Below, in pieces: positions 7,547-16,292 of a stretch of DNA of 64,000 bases (position 1 is its first letter; every line of letters starts with the position of its first letter). The position numbers and the translations under genes were made by a program. This stretch comes from Roseateles_B sp041905785 (GTDB lineage: Bacteria > Pseudomonadota > Gammaproteobacteria > Burkholderiales > Burkholderiaceae_C): positions 62,001 through 126,000 of the forward strand of contig JAYRKJ010000005.1 of NCBI GenBank assembly GCA_041905785.1, given 5' to 3'. The notes under the pieces are model-generated. The model was not told the DNA's origin and did not search any database. It saw nothing but the letters and a program-made list of their open reading frames with translations.

Positions 7547-8863
7547 TCAGGTGGTGGCCTTGCTGCGCGGGCGGGCGACGGGGCGCTTGTCGCTCGTTGC
7601 CGCAGCGGCAGTCAGCGGGGCTGCATCGTACTTCGCTATGAAGCTGCGCACTTCCGGGTAGACCATCTCGCGCCAGCGGCGACCGGAGAAGATGCCGTAA
7701 TGGCCGGCGCCGATGGCATCGTAGTGATACTGGTGGCTGCTGGGAATGCCGCTGCAGAGCTCATGGGCGGCGCGGGTCTGGCCGGCGCCGGAGATGTCGT
7801 CCAGCTCGCCTTCGACAGTCAGCAGGGCCGTGCCCCGGATGTCCTGCGGACGCACCAGTTCTTCGCCGACCCGCCAGGTGCCGTTGACCAGGGCGAAGTC
7901 CTGGAACACGGTCTTGATGGTGTCCAGGTAGTACTCGGCCGGCATGTCCAGCACGGCGTTGTACTCGTCGTAGAACTTGCGGTGCGCCTCGGCGCTGTCG
8001 TCGTCGCCGCGCACCAGGTCCAGGAAGTAGTCGTAATGCGAGTTGAGATGCCGGTCCGGGTTCATGGCCACAAAGCCGGTGTGCTGCAGAAAACCGGGAT
8101 AGACCGCGCGGCCGGCGCCCGGGAAGTTGGGCGGCACGCGGTAGATGACGTTGTTCTCGAACCAGCTGTGGCTCTTGTTCATCGCCAGGTTGTTGACCGC
8201 GGTCGGGCTCCTGCGGGCGTCGATGGGGCCACCCATCATGGTCATGGAGCGCGGCGTGGGTTCGCCGCGCGAGGCCATCAGCGAGATGGCGGCCAGCACC
8301 GGGACCGTGGGTTGGCACACCGAGATCACGTGGGCCTGGTCGGCACCGACGTGGCGGATGAAGTCCTGCACGTAGTTGACGTAGTCGTCGAGATGGAACG
8401 GACCGTCCTCCAGCGACACCATGCGGGCATCGGTCCAGTCGGTGATGTAGACCTTGTGGTCGCGCAGCAAAGACTTGACGGTGTCGCGCAGCAGAGTGCT
8501 GTGGTGGCCGGACAGCGGCGCCACCACCAGTACAGTGGGCTGGGTCTTCATCTTGGCCAGGACGGCGGGGTTGTCGGTGTAGCGCTTGAAGCGCAGCAGA
8601 CGGCAGAAGGGCTTTTCCAGCGGCACCAGCTCCTGCACGGCGACATCGACGCCGTCCACGTCCACGCTGCGGATGTCGAACTCGGGCTTCTCGTAGTCCT
8701 TGGCCAGGCGGTGCATCAGGTCGAGGCCAGCCGAGAATCGGGCCGACATCGGTGAATGCGCAAACGGCGACAGCGGATGGCTGTATAGCTTGGCGGCAGC
8801 ACTGGCGAACTCCGCAAAGGGGCTCATCAGAGCGCGTTGGGTTTCATAAAGCTGGTACAGCAT
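7547..8863 (-). CDS. phaZ: Intracellular poly(3-hydroxybutyrate) depolymerase
   Basis: Breaks down stored PHB granules. The 438-residue protein begins MLYQLYETQRALMSPFAEFA, a hallmark of intracellular PhaZ. The nucleophile box reads VISVCQP with Cys183 in place of serine, the same residue and number as in PhaZa1 of Cupriavidus necator. His and Asp partners are likely in the C-terminal part (LTVEGELDD; GAGHYGIFSG). The ATG at 8863 has a purine-rich site (GGAAGGGG) just upstream; further upstream in-frame ATGs lack homology. It shows that the host stores PHA. An inverted repeat lies about 100 bases upstream. Confidence 0.93.
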   Translation of the reverse strand: MLYQLYETQRALMSPFAEFASAAAKLYSHPLSPFAHSPMSARFSAGLDLMHRLAKDYEKPEFDIRSVDVDGVDVAVQELVPLEKPFCRLLRFKRYTDNPAVLAKMKTQPTVLVVAPLSGHHSTLLRDTVKSLLRDHKVYITDWTDARMVSLEDGPFHLDDYVNYVQDFIRHVGADQAHVISVCQPTVPVLAAISLMASRGEPTPRSMTMMGGPIDARRSPTAVNNLAMNKSHSWFENNVIYRVPPNFPGAGRAVYPGFLQHTGFVAMNPDRHLNSHYDYFLDLVRGDDDSAEAHRKFYDEYNAVLDMPAEYYLDTIKTVFQDFALVNGTWRVGEELVRPQDIRGTALLTVEGELDDISGAGQTRAAHELCSGIPSSHQYHYDAIGAGHYGIFSGRRWREMVYPEVRSFIAKYDAAPLTAAAATSDKRPVARPRSKATT

Positions 8864-9112
8864 GGGGGACCCCTTCCGTGGCTGGCCGGCACCGCGGGAT
8901 GCGTGGGCTCGGCGTGGTAGCTTGGATGCCTGTGGAGCATCTTGCCTTGTTTTGTGCGTTGCAGCATTGTAGGGAGGCAATGCTGACGGGGCGCTTGGTG
9001 AAATACCCCGCACAAACCCGGGATTCGCCGCGCCAGCCGGCCGCTGTCATGCGGGCGACAAAATAGCGCCGCCGGTCTGCCCGCGCGGCGCTGGCCAGTT
9101 GAGGCCGGCCGA
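8864..9112. other. Upstream region of phaZ
   Basis: Non-coding. It holds an inverted repeat at 8962-8985 (listed separately) and should contain the phaZ promoter, though I see no clear -35/-10 pair. The tandem repeat behind the aminotransferase begins at its right end. Confidence 0.5.
8962..8985. promoter_or_regulatory. Inverted repeat upstream of phaZ
   Basis: Perfect 8-bp arms CAGCATTG and CAATGCTG with an 8-base spacer, about 100 bases before the phaZ start. It could be an operator for a PHA regulator such as PhaR, or for a nucleotide-sensing repressor. The arms alone do not tell which. Confidence 0.4.
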
Positions 9113-9183
9113 TCAGCCCTTGAGTCAGCCCTTGAGTCAGCCCTTGAGTCAGCCCTTGAGTCAGCCCTTGAGTCAGCCCTTGA
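9113..9183. repeat. 12-bp tandem repeat, five copies plus the gene terminus
   Basis: TCAGCCCTTGAG is repeated five times without a mismatch (9113-9172); the sixth unit, TCAGCCCTTGAT, is the end of the aminotransferase gene. Read on the minus strand each unit is CTC AAG GGC TGA, so each copy repeats the last codons and an in-frame stop. This looks like slippage duplication of the gene end. Confidence 0.97.
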
Positions 9184-10375
9184 TCACGGCGGCCATGGCG
9201 CTCGCCACGGCCTTGAGATTGCCCGGATTCAGCGCGGCCACGCAGATGCGGCCGGAGTCGACACCGTAGATGCCGAACTCGCTGCGCAGGCGCTGCATCT
9301 GGGCAGCGTTCAGACCCGAGTAGCTGAACATGCCTTTTTGCCGGGTCACGAAGCTCAGGTCCTGCTCGACGCCGGCGGCCTTCAGTTCGGTCACCAGCGC
9401 TTCACGCATGGCGCGGATGCGTGTGCGCATGCCGGCCAGCTCCTCTTCCCAGAGGGCGCGCAGGGCCGGCGTGGACAGCACGGTGGCGACGACCTGGGCG
9501 CCATGGGTGGGCGGATTGCTGTAGTTGGTGCGAATCACGATCTTCAGCTGGCTCAGCACGCGGCTGGCCTCCTCGCTGCTGGCGCAGACCACGCTGAGCG
9601 CGCCGACCCGTTCGCCGTACAGCGAGAAGCTCTTGGAAAAGCTGGTGGAGACGAAGAAGTCCAGGCCGGCGGCCAGGAACTGCTGGATCACGGCGCCGTC
9701 TTCGGCAATGCCTTCGCCGAAGCCCTGGTAGGCCATGTCCAGGAAGGGTACCAGGCCGCGTGCCTTGATGACCTCGACCACCTGGGCCCACTGGGGCGGC
9801 GTCAGGTCGTAGCCCGTGGGGTTGTGGCAGCAGGCATGCAGCACGACCACGGTGCCGGTCTCGGCTGCCTGCAGGTCGGCCAGCATGGCTTCGGCCTTGA
9901 TGCCGCGGTTCTCGGCGTCGTAGTAGGCGTAGGTGCCGACCTGGAATCCGGCGTTGGTGAAGAGCGCGCGATGGTTCTCCCAGCTGGGATCGGAAATCAG
10001 CACGCGGGCATTGGGGTTCAGGCGCTTGAGGAAGTCCGCGCCAATCTTCAGACCCCCCGTGCCGCCCAGGGCCTGCACGGTAGCGACACGCTTGCCACGC
10101 ACCACCTCGGCGTCGGCGCCGAACACCAGGCCCTGCACGGCCAGGTCATAGGCCGCGATGCCATCGATGGGCAAATAGCCGCGCGCCTTGGGTGCCTCCA
10201 GCATCTGGCGCTCGGCCTCGGCCACGCAGCGCAGCAGCGGCAGTTTGCCGTTCTCGTCGTAGTAGACGCCGACGCCGAGGTTGACCTTCTTGGGATTGGT
10301 GTCGGCGTTGAACTGTTCGTTGAGACCCAGGATGGGGTCGCGGGGGGCCATTTCGACGGTGGCGAACAAGGACAT
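9173..10375 (-). CDS. Aspartate/aromatic amino acid aminotransferase, class I
   Basis: A 400-residue PLP enzyme of the AspC/TyrB group. It begins MSLFATVEMAPRDPILGLNE as in these enzymes; HNPTGYD (184-190) and STSFSKSF with the PLP lysine Lys248 are in place, and RTNYSNPP follows. It exchanges amino groups between aspartate or aromatic amino acids and 2-oxoglutarate. Sequence reading cannot decide between AspC and TyrB preference. The ATG at 10375 is the family start; one 27 bases upstream is less likely. The last codons are multiplied behind the stop as a tandem repeat. Confidence 0.92.
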   Translation of the reverse strand: MSLFATVEMAPRDPILGLNEQFNADTNPKKVNLGVGVYYDENGKLPLLRCVAEAERQMLEAPKARGYLPIDGIAAYDLAVQGLVFGADAEVVRGKRVATVQALGGTGGLKIGADFLKRLNPNARVLISDPSWENHRALFTNAGFQVGTYAYYDAENRGIKAEAMLADLQAAETGTVVVLHACCHNPTGYDLTPPQWAQVVEVIKARGLVPFLDMAYQGFGEGIAEDGAVIQQFLAAGLDFFVSTSFSKSFSLYGERVGALSVVCASSEEASRVLSQLKIVIRTNYSNPPTHGAQVVATVLSTPALRALWEEELAGMRTRIRAMREALVTELKAAGVEQDLSFVTRQKGMFSYSGLNAAQMQRLRSEFGIYGVDSGRICVAALNPGNLKAVASAMAAVIKG

Positions 10376-10520
10376 GGGGCTTTCCTGACAGGACGGTGGC
10401 ATGAGGCTCGCGGGTGCTTCGCTGCGAGCAGAAGCGGTCTGCGCTACGCTGTTGAGTTCGAGGCGCTGCCAGACCCGGGAATTCTAGGGCTGTGGGGCGT
10501 CCAATCTCAGGGAATCCCCG

Positions 10521-12635
10521 ATGTCCAGCACCGCCACTGCCCCCACCGCCACCGAGGAAAAGGACGACGCACCCAAGGGTGAGTTCGTCACATTCGAAGG
10601 CTCTCCGTTTCAGCTGTTCCAGCCTTTCCCGCCGGGAGGGGATCAGCCGACCGCGATCGCGCAATTGGTCGAAGGCATACACGATGGCCTCAGCTTTCAG
10701 ACCCTGCTCGGGGTGACAGGGTCGGGCAAAACCTACACCATGGCCAATGTCATCGCCCGCCTGGGCCGCCCAGCCATCGTGTTTGCCCACAACAAGACCC
10801 TGGCGGCCCAGCTCTACAGCGAGATGCGGGAGTTCTTCCCCAAGAACGCTGTCGAGTACTTCGTCAGCTACTACGACTACTACCAGCCCGAGGCCTATGT
10901 GCCGCAGCGCGACCTCTTCATCGAGAAGGACAGCGCGATCAACGAACAGATCGAGCAACTGCGCCTCTCCTGCACCAAGAGCCTGCTGGAGCGCCGGGAC
11001 GTGGTGATCGTGGCCTCGGTCTCGGCCATCTACGGCATCGGCAACCCCAGCGACTACCACCAGATGGTCATGACCCTGCGTGTGGGTGACACCATGGGCC
11101 AGCGCGACGTCATCGCCCAGCTGATCCGCATGCAGTACCAGCGCAATGAGATGGAGTTCCAGCGTGGGCACTTCCGCGTCCGCGGCGACACCATCGACGT
11201 CTTCCCGGCGGAGCACTCCGAGCTGGCTCTGCGCATCGAGCTCTTCGACGACGAGGTGGAGACCCTGCAGCTCTTCGATCCCCTGACCGGGCAGATCCGG
11301 CAGAAGATTCCGCGCTTCACCGTCTACCCTTCCAGCCATTACGTGACGCCCCGCGAGCGGGTGCTGGCGGCCGTGGAGACCATCAAGGCGGAGCTGCGCG
11401 AGCGGGTGGGGCAGTTCATCGCCGACGGCAAGCTGGTCGAAGCCCAGCGCATCGAGCAGCGCACGCGCTTCGACCTGGAGATGCTCACCGAAGTGGGCCA
11501 CTGCAAGGGCATCGAGAACTACACCCGCCACCTCTCCGGCGCGGCGCCCGGCGAGCCGCCACCCACGCTGGTGGACTACCTGCCGGCGGACGCACTCATG
11601 TTCATCGACGAGAGCCACGTGACCTTGGGGCAGTTCGGCGGCATGTACAACGGCGACCGGGCGCGCAAGACCACGCTGGTGGAATTCGGCTTCCGCCTGC
11701 CTTCGGCGCTGGACAACCGGCCGCTGAAGTTCCAGGAATTCGAGCGCAAGATGCGTCAGGCCATCTTTGTCTCGGCCACGCCGGCGGACTACGAAAAGGA
11801 GCACGCCGGGCAGATCGTCGAGCAGGTGGTGCGGCCGACGGGGCTGGTCGATCCCCTGGTCGAGGTGCGCCCGGCCACGCACCAGGTGGACGATGTGCTG
11901 CAGGAGATCCGTGAGCGTGTCGACGTCGGCGAGCGGGTCCTGATCACCACGCTGACCAAGCGCATGGCGGAGCAGCTCACCGACTATCTGAGCGACAACG
12001 GCGTCAAGGTCCGCTACATGCACTCGGACGTCGACACCGTGGAGCGGGTGGAGATCCTGCGCGACTTGCGCCTGGGGGCATTTGACGTGCTGGTGGGCAT
12101 CAACCTGCTGCGCGAAGGCCTGGACATCCCGGAGGTCTCGCTCGTGGCCATCCTGGATGCGGACAAGGAGGGCTTTCTGCGTTCCGAGCGCAGCCTGATC
12201 CAGACCATAGGCCGCGCGGCGCGCAACCTGAACGGCAAGGCCATCCTGTACGCCGACAGAATCACCGACTCCATGCGTCGGGCCATTGACGAGACCGAGC
12301 GCCGGCGAGCCAAACAGATCGCCTTCAATGCGGAGCACGGCATCGTCCCGCGCGGGGTGCGCAAGCGCATCCGCGACCTGATCGACGGCGTCTACTCCGA
12401 CAAGGGTGGCAAGGACGACCAGAAGCTCGGCATGGTGGAGGAACTGGAAGAACTCAGCGAGAAGGACCTCAGCAAGCGCATCACGCAGCTCGAAAAGCAG
12501 ATGCTGGAGCATGCGCGCAACCTGGAGTTCGAGAAGGCCGCCCGGGTGCGCGACCAGCTGGCGCAACTGCGGGAGCAGGTCTTCGGCGCAGCTTCGCACG
12601 ACAATGTGGTGCCGATTGAGGCAGGGCGCAAGTGA
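10521..12635 (+). CDS. uvrB: UvrABC excinuclease subunit B
   Basis: Damage-verifying helicase-like subunit of nucleotide excision repair. The 704-residue protein has Walker A GVTGSGKT (64-71), the beta-hairpin region with YYDYYQPEAYVPQRDLFIEKD-type sequence just after, the DESH box (FIDESHVTLGQ), helicase motif VI near QTIGRAARN and a C-terminal UVR domain (about 662-697) that contacts UvrC. Length is normal for betaproteobacteria, with a short extra N-terminal Thr/Ala/Glu tail. I looked for a LexA box (CTGT-N8-ACAG) in the 145-base upstream gap and found none. Confidence 0.97.
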   Translation: MSSTATAPTATEEKDDAPKGEFVTFEGSPFQLFQPFPPGGDQPTAIAQLVEGIHDGLSFQTLLGVTGSGKTYTMANVIARLGRPAIVFAHNKTLAAQLYSEMREFFPKNAVEYFVSYYDYYQPEAYVPQRDLFIEKDSAINEQIEQLRLSCTKSLLERRDVVIVASVSAIYGIGNPSDYHQMVMTLRVGDTMGQRDVIAQLIRMQYQRNEMEFQRGHFRVRGDTIDVFPAEHSELALRIELFDDEVETLQLFDPLTGQIRQKIPRFTVYPSSHYVTPRERVLAAVETIKAELRERVGQFIADGKLVEAQRIEQRTRFDLEMLTEVGHCKGIENYTRHLSGAAPGEPPPTLVDYLPADALMFIDESHVTLGQFGGMYNGDRARKTTLVEFGFRLPSALDNRPLKFQEFERKMRQAIFVSATPADYEKEHAGQIVEQVVRPTGLVDPLVEVRPATHQVDDVLQEIRERVDVGERVLITTLTKRMAEQLTDYLSDNGVKVRYMHSDVDTVERVEILRDLRLGAFDVLVGINLLREGLDIPEVSLVAILDADKEGFLRSERSLIQTIGRAARNLNGKAILYADRITDSMRRAIDETERRRAKQIAFNAEHGIVPRGVRKRIRDLIDGVYSDKGGKDDQKLGMVEELEELSEKDLSKRITQLEKQMLEHARNLEFEKAARVRDQLAQLREQVFGAASHDNVVPIEAGRK

Positions 12636-12891
12636 CGGCCCGCCATTGCGGCCTGGCTCGATCTGACTTGATTTGAAGCAAGCCGGCGCCGACCAGGCCG
12701 TGGACTAATGCGGTCTTCGACACCCTGGGCCAGGGCTCGTGCAGGCTGGTCTGCAATCCCTTGTCGCACAAGGGAAAAGTGCCGGCACGCGCCTGACACA
12801 ACGGCGCTGTGCCTGGGCGTCGGGCTTCACAAGGCCCTTCGTGGGCCAGGTATTTCTGCTGCAGCGCAGCGATGGCTCAATGAAGCTGCCG
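12636..12891. other. Gap between uvrB and the isc promoter
   Basis: No gene seen. It includes a hairpin CCCTTGT-CGC-ACAAGGG near 12757-12773 that is followed by AAAA rather than T residues on the plus strand, so it is a doubtful terminator for uvrB. Confidence 0.45.
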
Positions 12892-12916
12892 ATAATTGAG
12901 TAAAATGCTCGGGCAT
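12892..12916 (+). promoter_or_regulatory. IscR-type binding site at the isc promoter
   Basis: The 25 bases match the E. coli type 1 IscR consensus at about 20 positions: left part ATAATTGAGT, A/T-rich centre AAAAT, right part CTCGGGCAT. It overlaps TAAAAT (12901-12906), a fair -10 box, which fits repression by holo-IscR of its own operon. A perfect palindrome GGGTTAACCC (12923-12932) follows in the leader. Confidence 0.65.
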
Positions 12917-12998
12917 AGACCAGGGTTAACCCAGGATCTCGAGGGGTTCTGCCTGGTGTTCGAGCAGGCTCATGGTCTTCAGGCCGAAGGAGAGTTGC

Positions 12999-13535
12999 AT
13001 GCGTCTTACCACCAAAGGTCGTTTCGCCGTCACCGCGATGATTGACTTGGCCCTGCGTGAAAACAGCGGGCCGGTCGCGTTGGCCGCGATCAGCCAGCGC
13101 CAGCAGATTTCGCTGTCCTATCTGGAGCAGCTGTTCGGCAAACTGCGCCGCCACGAGCTGGTCGAGAGCACGCGCGGCCCGGGCGGTGGCTACTCGCTGG
13201 GCCGCAAGTCGGATGAGATCACTGTGGCCGACATCATCGTGGCCGTGGACGAACCCATCGACGCCACGGGCTGCGGCGGCAAGGAAAACTGCATGGGCGA
13301 GGATACCGGGCGCTGCATCACGCACGAGCTCTGGACCAGCCTCAATGCCAAGATGATCGAGTACCTGGACTCCGTCTCCCTGCGCAAATTGGTCGATGAC
13401 CAGCTTGCCAAGGGCGTGACCATCGAGGAGGCGCCCATCAAGCGCGCCATCTCCTCGACGCCGGTGGTCAAGCCCATCCGCATCACCGCTCCCAACTCCG
13501 TTTTCGCGCTGGGCAATACCGCCCTGTCGAAGTAA
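12999..13535 (+). CDS. iscR: Fe-S cluster assembly regulator IscR
   Basis: Rrf2-family repressor of the isc operon, 178 residues. The winged-helix region reads MRLTTKGRFAVTAMIDLALR, then ISLSYLEQLFGKLRRHELVESTRGPGGGY. The cluster ligands are three Cys and a His in ATGCGGKENC..GRCITH; the gap between the second and third Cys is two residues longer than in E. coli, as often in Betaproteobacteria. The ATG at 12999 gives the family N-terminus. It heads iscRSUA-hscBA-fdx and likely autoregulates through the upstream site. Confidence 0.95.
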   Translation: MRLTTKGRFAVTAMIDLALRENSGPVALAAISQRQQISLSYLEQLFGKLRRHELVESTRGPGGGYSLGRKSDEITVADIIVAVDEPIDATGCGGKENCMGEDTGRCITHELWTSLNAKMIEYLDSVSLRKLVDDQLAKGVTIEEAPIKRAISSTPVVKPIRITAPNSVFALGNTALSK

Positions 13536-13586
13536 TTCTTTCCCGAACCCACAGCAGCAGCCAGCCGCAGTCGCCAGCTCTTCACC

Positions 13587-14807
13587 ATGGACATGACCCC
13601 CCATCTCCCCATCTACCTGGACTATGGCGCGACCACGCCGGTCGATCCGCGCGTCGTGGACGCCATGATCCCCTGGTTGCGCGAGCATTTCGGCAATGCC
13701 GCCTCGCGCAGCCATGCCTGGGGTTGGGAAGCCGAGGCGGCCAATGAGAAGGCGCGCGAGCAGGTGGCAGCACTGATCGGCGCTGATCCGCGCGAGATCG
13801 TCTGGACTTCGGGGGCCACCGAGTCCAACAACCTGGCGATCAAGGGAGCGGCCCATTTCTACCAGTCGCGCGGCAAGCACATCATCACGGTGAAGACCGA
13901 GCACAAGGCCGTGCTGGACGTGTGCCGTGAGCTGGAGCGGCAGGGCTTCGAGGTGAGCTACCTGGACGTGCAGGAAAACGGTCTCGTCGATCTGGAAGTC
14001 TTCAAGGCGGCACTGCGCCCGGACACCATCCTGGCCTCGGTCATGTTCGTGAACAACGAGATCGGCGTGATCCAGGACATCCCGGCCATCGGCGCCCTGT
14101 GCCGCGAACGCGGGGTGATTTTCCACGTGGATGCCGCCCAGGCGACCGGCAAGGTCGACATCGACCTGGCCACCCTGCCCGTGGACCTGATGAGCCTGGC
14201 CTCGCACAAGACCTATGGGCCCAAGGGCATCGGTGCCCTGTACGTGCGCCGCAAGCCGCGCATCCGCCTGGAGGCGCAGATGCACGGTGGCGGCCATGAG
14301 CGCGGCATGCGCTCCGGCACCTTGCCCACGCACCAGATCGTGGGCATGGGCGAGGCCTTCCGGATTGCCAAGGAGGAGATGGGGGCTGAGCGCGAGCGTA
14401 TCCGTGCGCTGCAGCAGCGCCTGCTGCGCGGCCTGTCGGATGTCGAGCAGGTCTTCATCAACGGCGACCTGGAGCGCCGGGTGCCGCACAACCTCAACAT
14501 GTCCTTCAATTTCGTCGAAGGCGAGTCCCTGATCATGGGCATCAAGGGCATTGCGGTGTCCTCGGGCTCGGCCTGCACCTCGGCCAGCCTGGAGCCCAGC
14601 TATGTGCTGCGCGCCTTGGGCCGCAGTGACGAGCTGGCGCATTCCTCCCTGCGAATGACCTTCGGCCGCTTCACGACCGAGGAAGACATCGATTACGCCA
14701 TCCAGACCATCCGCCAGAACGTGGCCAAGCTGCGCGAGCTTTCGCCGCTGTGGGAGATGTACCAGGACGGCGTGGACCTCAGCACCATCCAGTGGGCTGC
14801 GCATTGA
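13587..14807 (+). CDS. iscS: Cysteine desulfurase IscS
   Basis: PLP enzyme that takes sulfur from cysteine and passes it to IscU and to tRNA thiolation. The 406-residue protein has the N-terminal motif PIYLDYGATTPVD, PLP Lys208 in SLASHKTYGPKG and the sulfur-carrying Cys330 in SSGSACTSASLEPSYVLRA. Ends WEMYQDGVDLSTIQWAAH, the classic IscS tail that contacts IscU. Start could also be the second Met two codons later. Confidence 0.97.
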   Translation: MDMTPHLPIYLDYGATTPVDPRVVDAMIPWLREHFGNAASRSHAWGWEAEAANEKAREQVAALIGADPREIVWTSGATESNNLAIKGAAHFYQSRGKHIITVKTEHKAVLDVCRELERQGFEVSYLDVQENGLVDLEVFKAALRPDTILASVMFVNNEIGVIQDIPAIGALCRERGVIFHVDAAQATGKVDIDLATLPVDLMSLASHKTYGPKGIGALYVRRKPRIRLEAQMHGGGHERGMRSGTLPTHQIVGMGEAFRIAKEEMGAERERIRALQQRLLRGLSDVEQVFINGDLERRVPHNLNMSFNFVEGESLIMGIKGIAVSSGSACTSASLEPSYVLRALGRSDELAHSSLRMTFGRFTTEEDIDYAIQTIRQNVAKLRELSPLWEMYQDGVDLSTIQWAAH

Positions 14808-14867
14808 TCGACGCGCAGCATGGCGTACTGAGGCAGACACAGATACACAGATCGTTGGAGAAGCATC

Positions 14868-15254
14868 ATGGCATACAGCGAAAAGGTCGTTGACCACTAC
14901 GAGAATCCCCGCAACGTCGGCTCCTTCGAAAAGGGTGACGACACCGTGGGCACCGGCATGGTCGGTGCGCCGGCCTGCGGCGACGTGATGAAGCTGCAGA
15001 TCAAGGTCAACCCGGCCACGGGTCTGATCGAAGACGCCAAGTTCAAGACCTATGGCTGCGGTTCGGCCATCGCGTCCAGCTCGCTGGTGACCGAGTGGGT
15101 CAAGGGCAAGAGCCTGGACCAGGCGCTGTCCATCAAGAACACGCAGATCGCCGAGGAACTGGCCTTGCCGCCGGTGAAGATCCACTGCTCCATCCTGGCC
15201 GAGGACGCCATCAAGGCGGCGGTGGACGACTACCGCGCCAAGCACAGTAACTGA
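14868..15254 (+). CDS. iscU: Fe-S scaffold protein IscU
   Basis: Scaffold on which [2Fe-2S] and [4Fe-4S] clusters are built. 128 residues, with ligands Cys37 (GAPACGDVM), Cys64 (YGCGSA) and Cys107 (KIHCSIL), and the HscA recognition motif LPPVK at 100-104. It stands 60 bases after iscS, with a good AGGAG-like site (TTGGAGAAGC) upstream. Confidence 0.97.
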   Translation: MAYSEKVVDHYENPRNVGSFEKGDDTVGTGMVGAPACGDVMKLQIKVNPATGLIEDAKFKTYGCGSAIASSSLVTEWVKGKSLDQALSIKNTQIAEELALPPVKIHCSILAEDAIKAAVDDYRAKHSN

Positions 15255-15269
15255 GCGAGGACGGATTCG

Positions 15270-15593
15270 ATGGCAGTCACCCTCACCGAAGCCGCTGCAC
15301 GCCATGTGACGCGCTACATCGCCAAGCGTGGCAAGGGCGTCGGCGTGCGCCTGGGCGTCAAGACCACCGGCTGTTCCGGCCTGGCCTACAAGCTCGAATA
15401 CGCCGACGAAATTGCGCCCGAGGACGTGATCTTCGAGGGCCATGGCGTCAAGGTGCTGGTCGATCCCAAGAGCCTGCCCTACCTGGACGGCACGGAGCTG
15501 GACTTCGTTCGCGAGGGGCTGAATGAAGGCTTCAAGTTCCGCAACCCGCGGGAAAAGGACCGTTGCGGCTGCGGCGAGTCTTTCCGGGTGTGA
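15270..15593 (+). CDS. iscA: Fe-S carrier protein IscA
   Basis: A-type carrier that receives clusters or iron and hands them to apo-proteins. 107 residues with the three invariant cysteines Cys35 (TTGCSG), Cys99 and Cys101 (RCGCGESF). It follows iscU after 15 bases. A terminator-like hairpin lies just behind it. Confidence 0.96.
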   Translation: MAVTLTEAAARHVTRYIAKRGKGVGVRLGVKTTGCSGLAYKLEYADEIAPEDVIFEGHGVKVLVDPKSLPYLDGTELDFVREGLNEGFKFRNPREKDRCGCGESFRV

Positions 15594-15614
15594 GCTTGGG
15601 GACCGATGGTCAAG

Positions 15615-15638
15615 GGCGCGGGGAGTCTCGCGCCTTTT
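15615..15638 (+). terminator. Terminator-like hairpin between iscA and hscB
   Basis: GGCGCG, an 8-base loop, CGCGCC and then TTTT. It sits inside the isc operon and would reduce read-through from iscRSUA into hscBA-fdx-tsaD rather than end the operon, since no new regulator or clear promoter follows before hscB. Confidence 0.6.
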
Positions 15639-15697
15639 GTGCTTCAGGCCAGGCCGCGAGCGCAGCTGGTCTCGCGGCAGGCGGAAGGATGTGATGC

Positions 15698-16219
15698 ATG
15701 AATCTCGCTGACGACGACTTCACCTTGTTCGGGCTGCCGCAGCGGCATGCGCAGTCGCGCGAGGAGATCGAGTCACGCTGGAAAGCGCTGGCGGCCCAGG
15801 TGCATCCGGACAAGTACGCCAGCGAGGGCGCTGCGGCGCAGCGCCAGGCCATGCAGTGGGCTCTGCGCGTCAACGAGGCGCACCAGCGCCTGCGGGATCC
15901 GCTCAAGCGTGCGGCCTATCTTTGCGAGTTGCGCGGTGCCGCCTTGCAGGCGCATGAGAACACGCGCATGCCGGCCAGCTTCCTGATGGAGCAGATGGCC
16001 TGGCGCGAGTCGCTGGACGAGGCAGAAACGCTGGAGGCCGTGCAGGCCCTGGATGCCGAGGTGGCGCTGCGCGAAACGGAGCTGCTGCGCGAGGCCGGCC
16101 GCCTGCTCGATGAGCAGGGGGATGCCGAAGCGGCTGCCCAATGCGTGCGTGCGCTGATGTTCGTGGCCCGCTTTCGCGCCGACATTGATCGACGCCTCGA
16201 AGCCCTGGAACAGTATTGA
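15698..16219 (+). CDS. hscB: Co-chaperone HscB
   Basis: J-domain partner that brings IscU to HscA. 173 residues; the J domain has HPDKY (36-40) and the C-terminal three-helix bundle binds IscU. Start MNLADDDFTLFGLP is the family form. Confidence 0.95.
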   Translation: MNLADDDFTLFGLPQRHAQSREEIESRWKALAAQVHPDKYASEGAAAQRQAMQWALRVNEAHQRLRDPLKRAAYLCELRGAALQAHENTRMPASFLMEQMAWRESLDEAETLEAVQALDAEVALRETELLREAGRLLDEQGDAEAAAQCVRALMFVARFRADIDRRLEALEQY

Positions 16220-16292
16220 ATGCCGCGTCGAGCCGCGTGCCTGCGTGTCGCGCTGCCCAGAACAAGAACAGACCTGAACTGATTGATTTCTC

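Noticed and set aside
6617..8755. A 712-codon plus-strand frame across rsxB and phaZ
   Set aside because: Shadow of two well-supported minus-strand genes.
9113..9184. CRISPR-like array
   Set aside because: The 12-bp units are contiguous without spacers and derive from the gene end.
10403..10520. A LexA box before uvrB
   Set aside because: CTGT occurs but no ACAG at the required eight-base distance.
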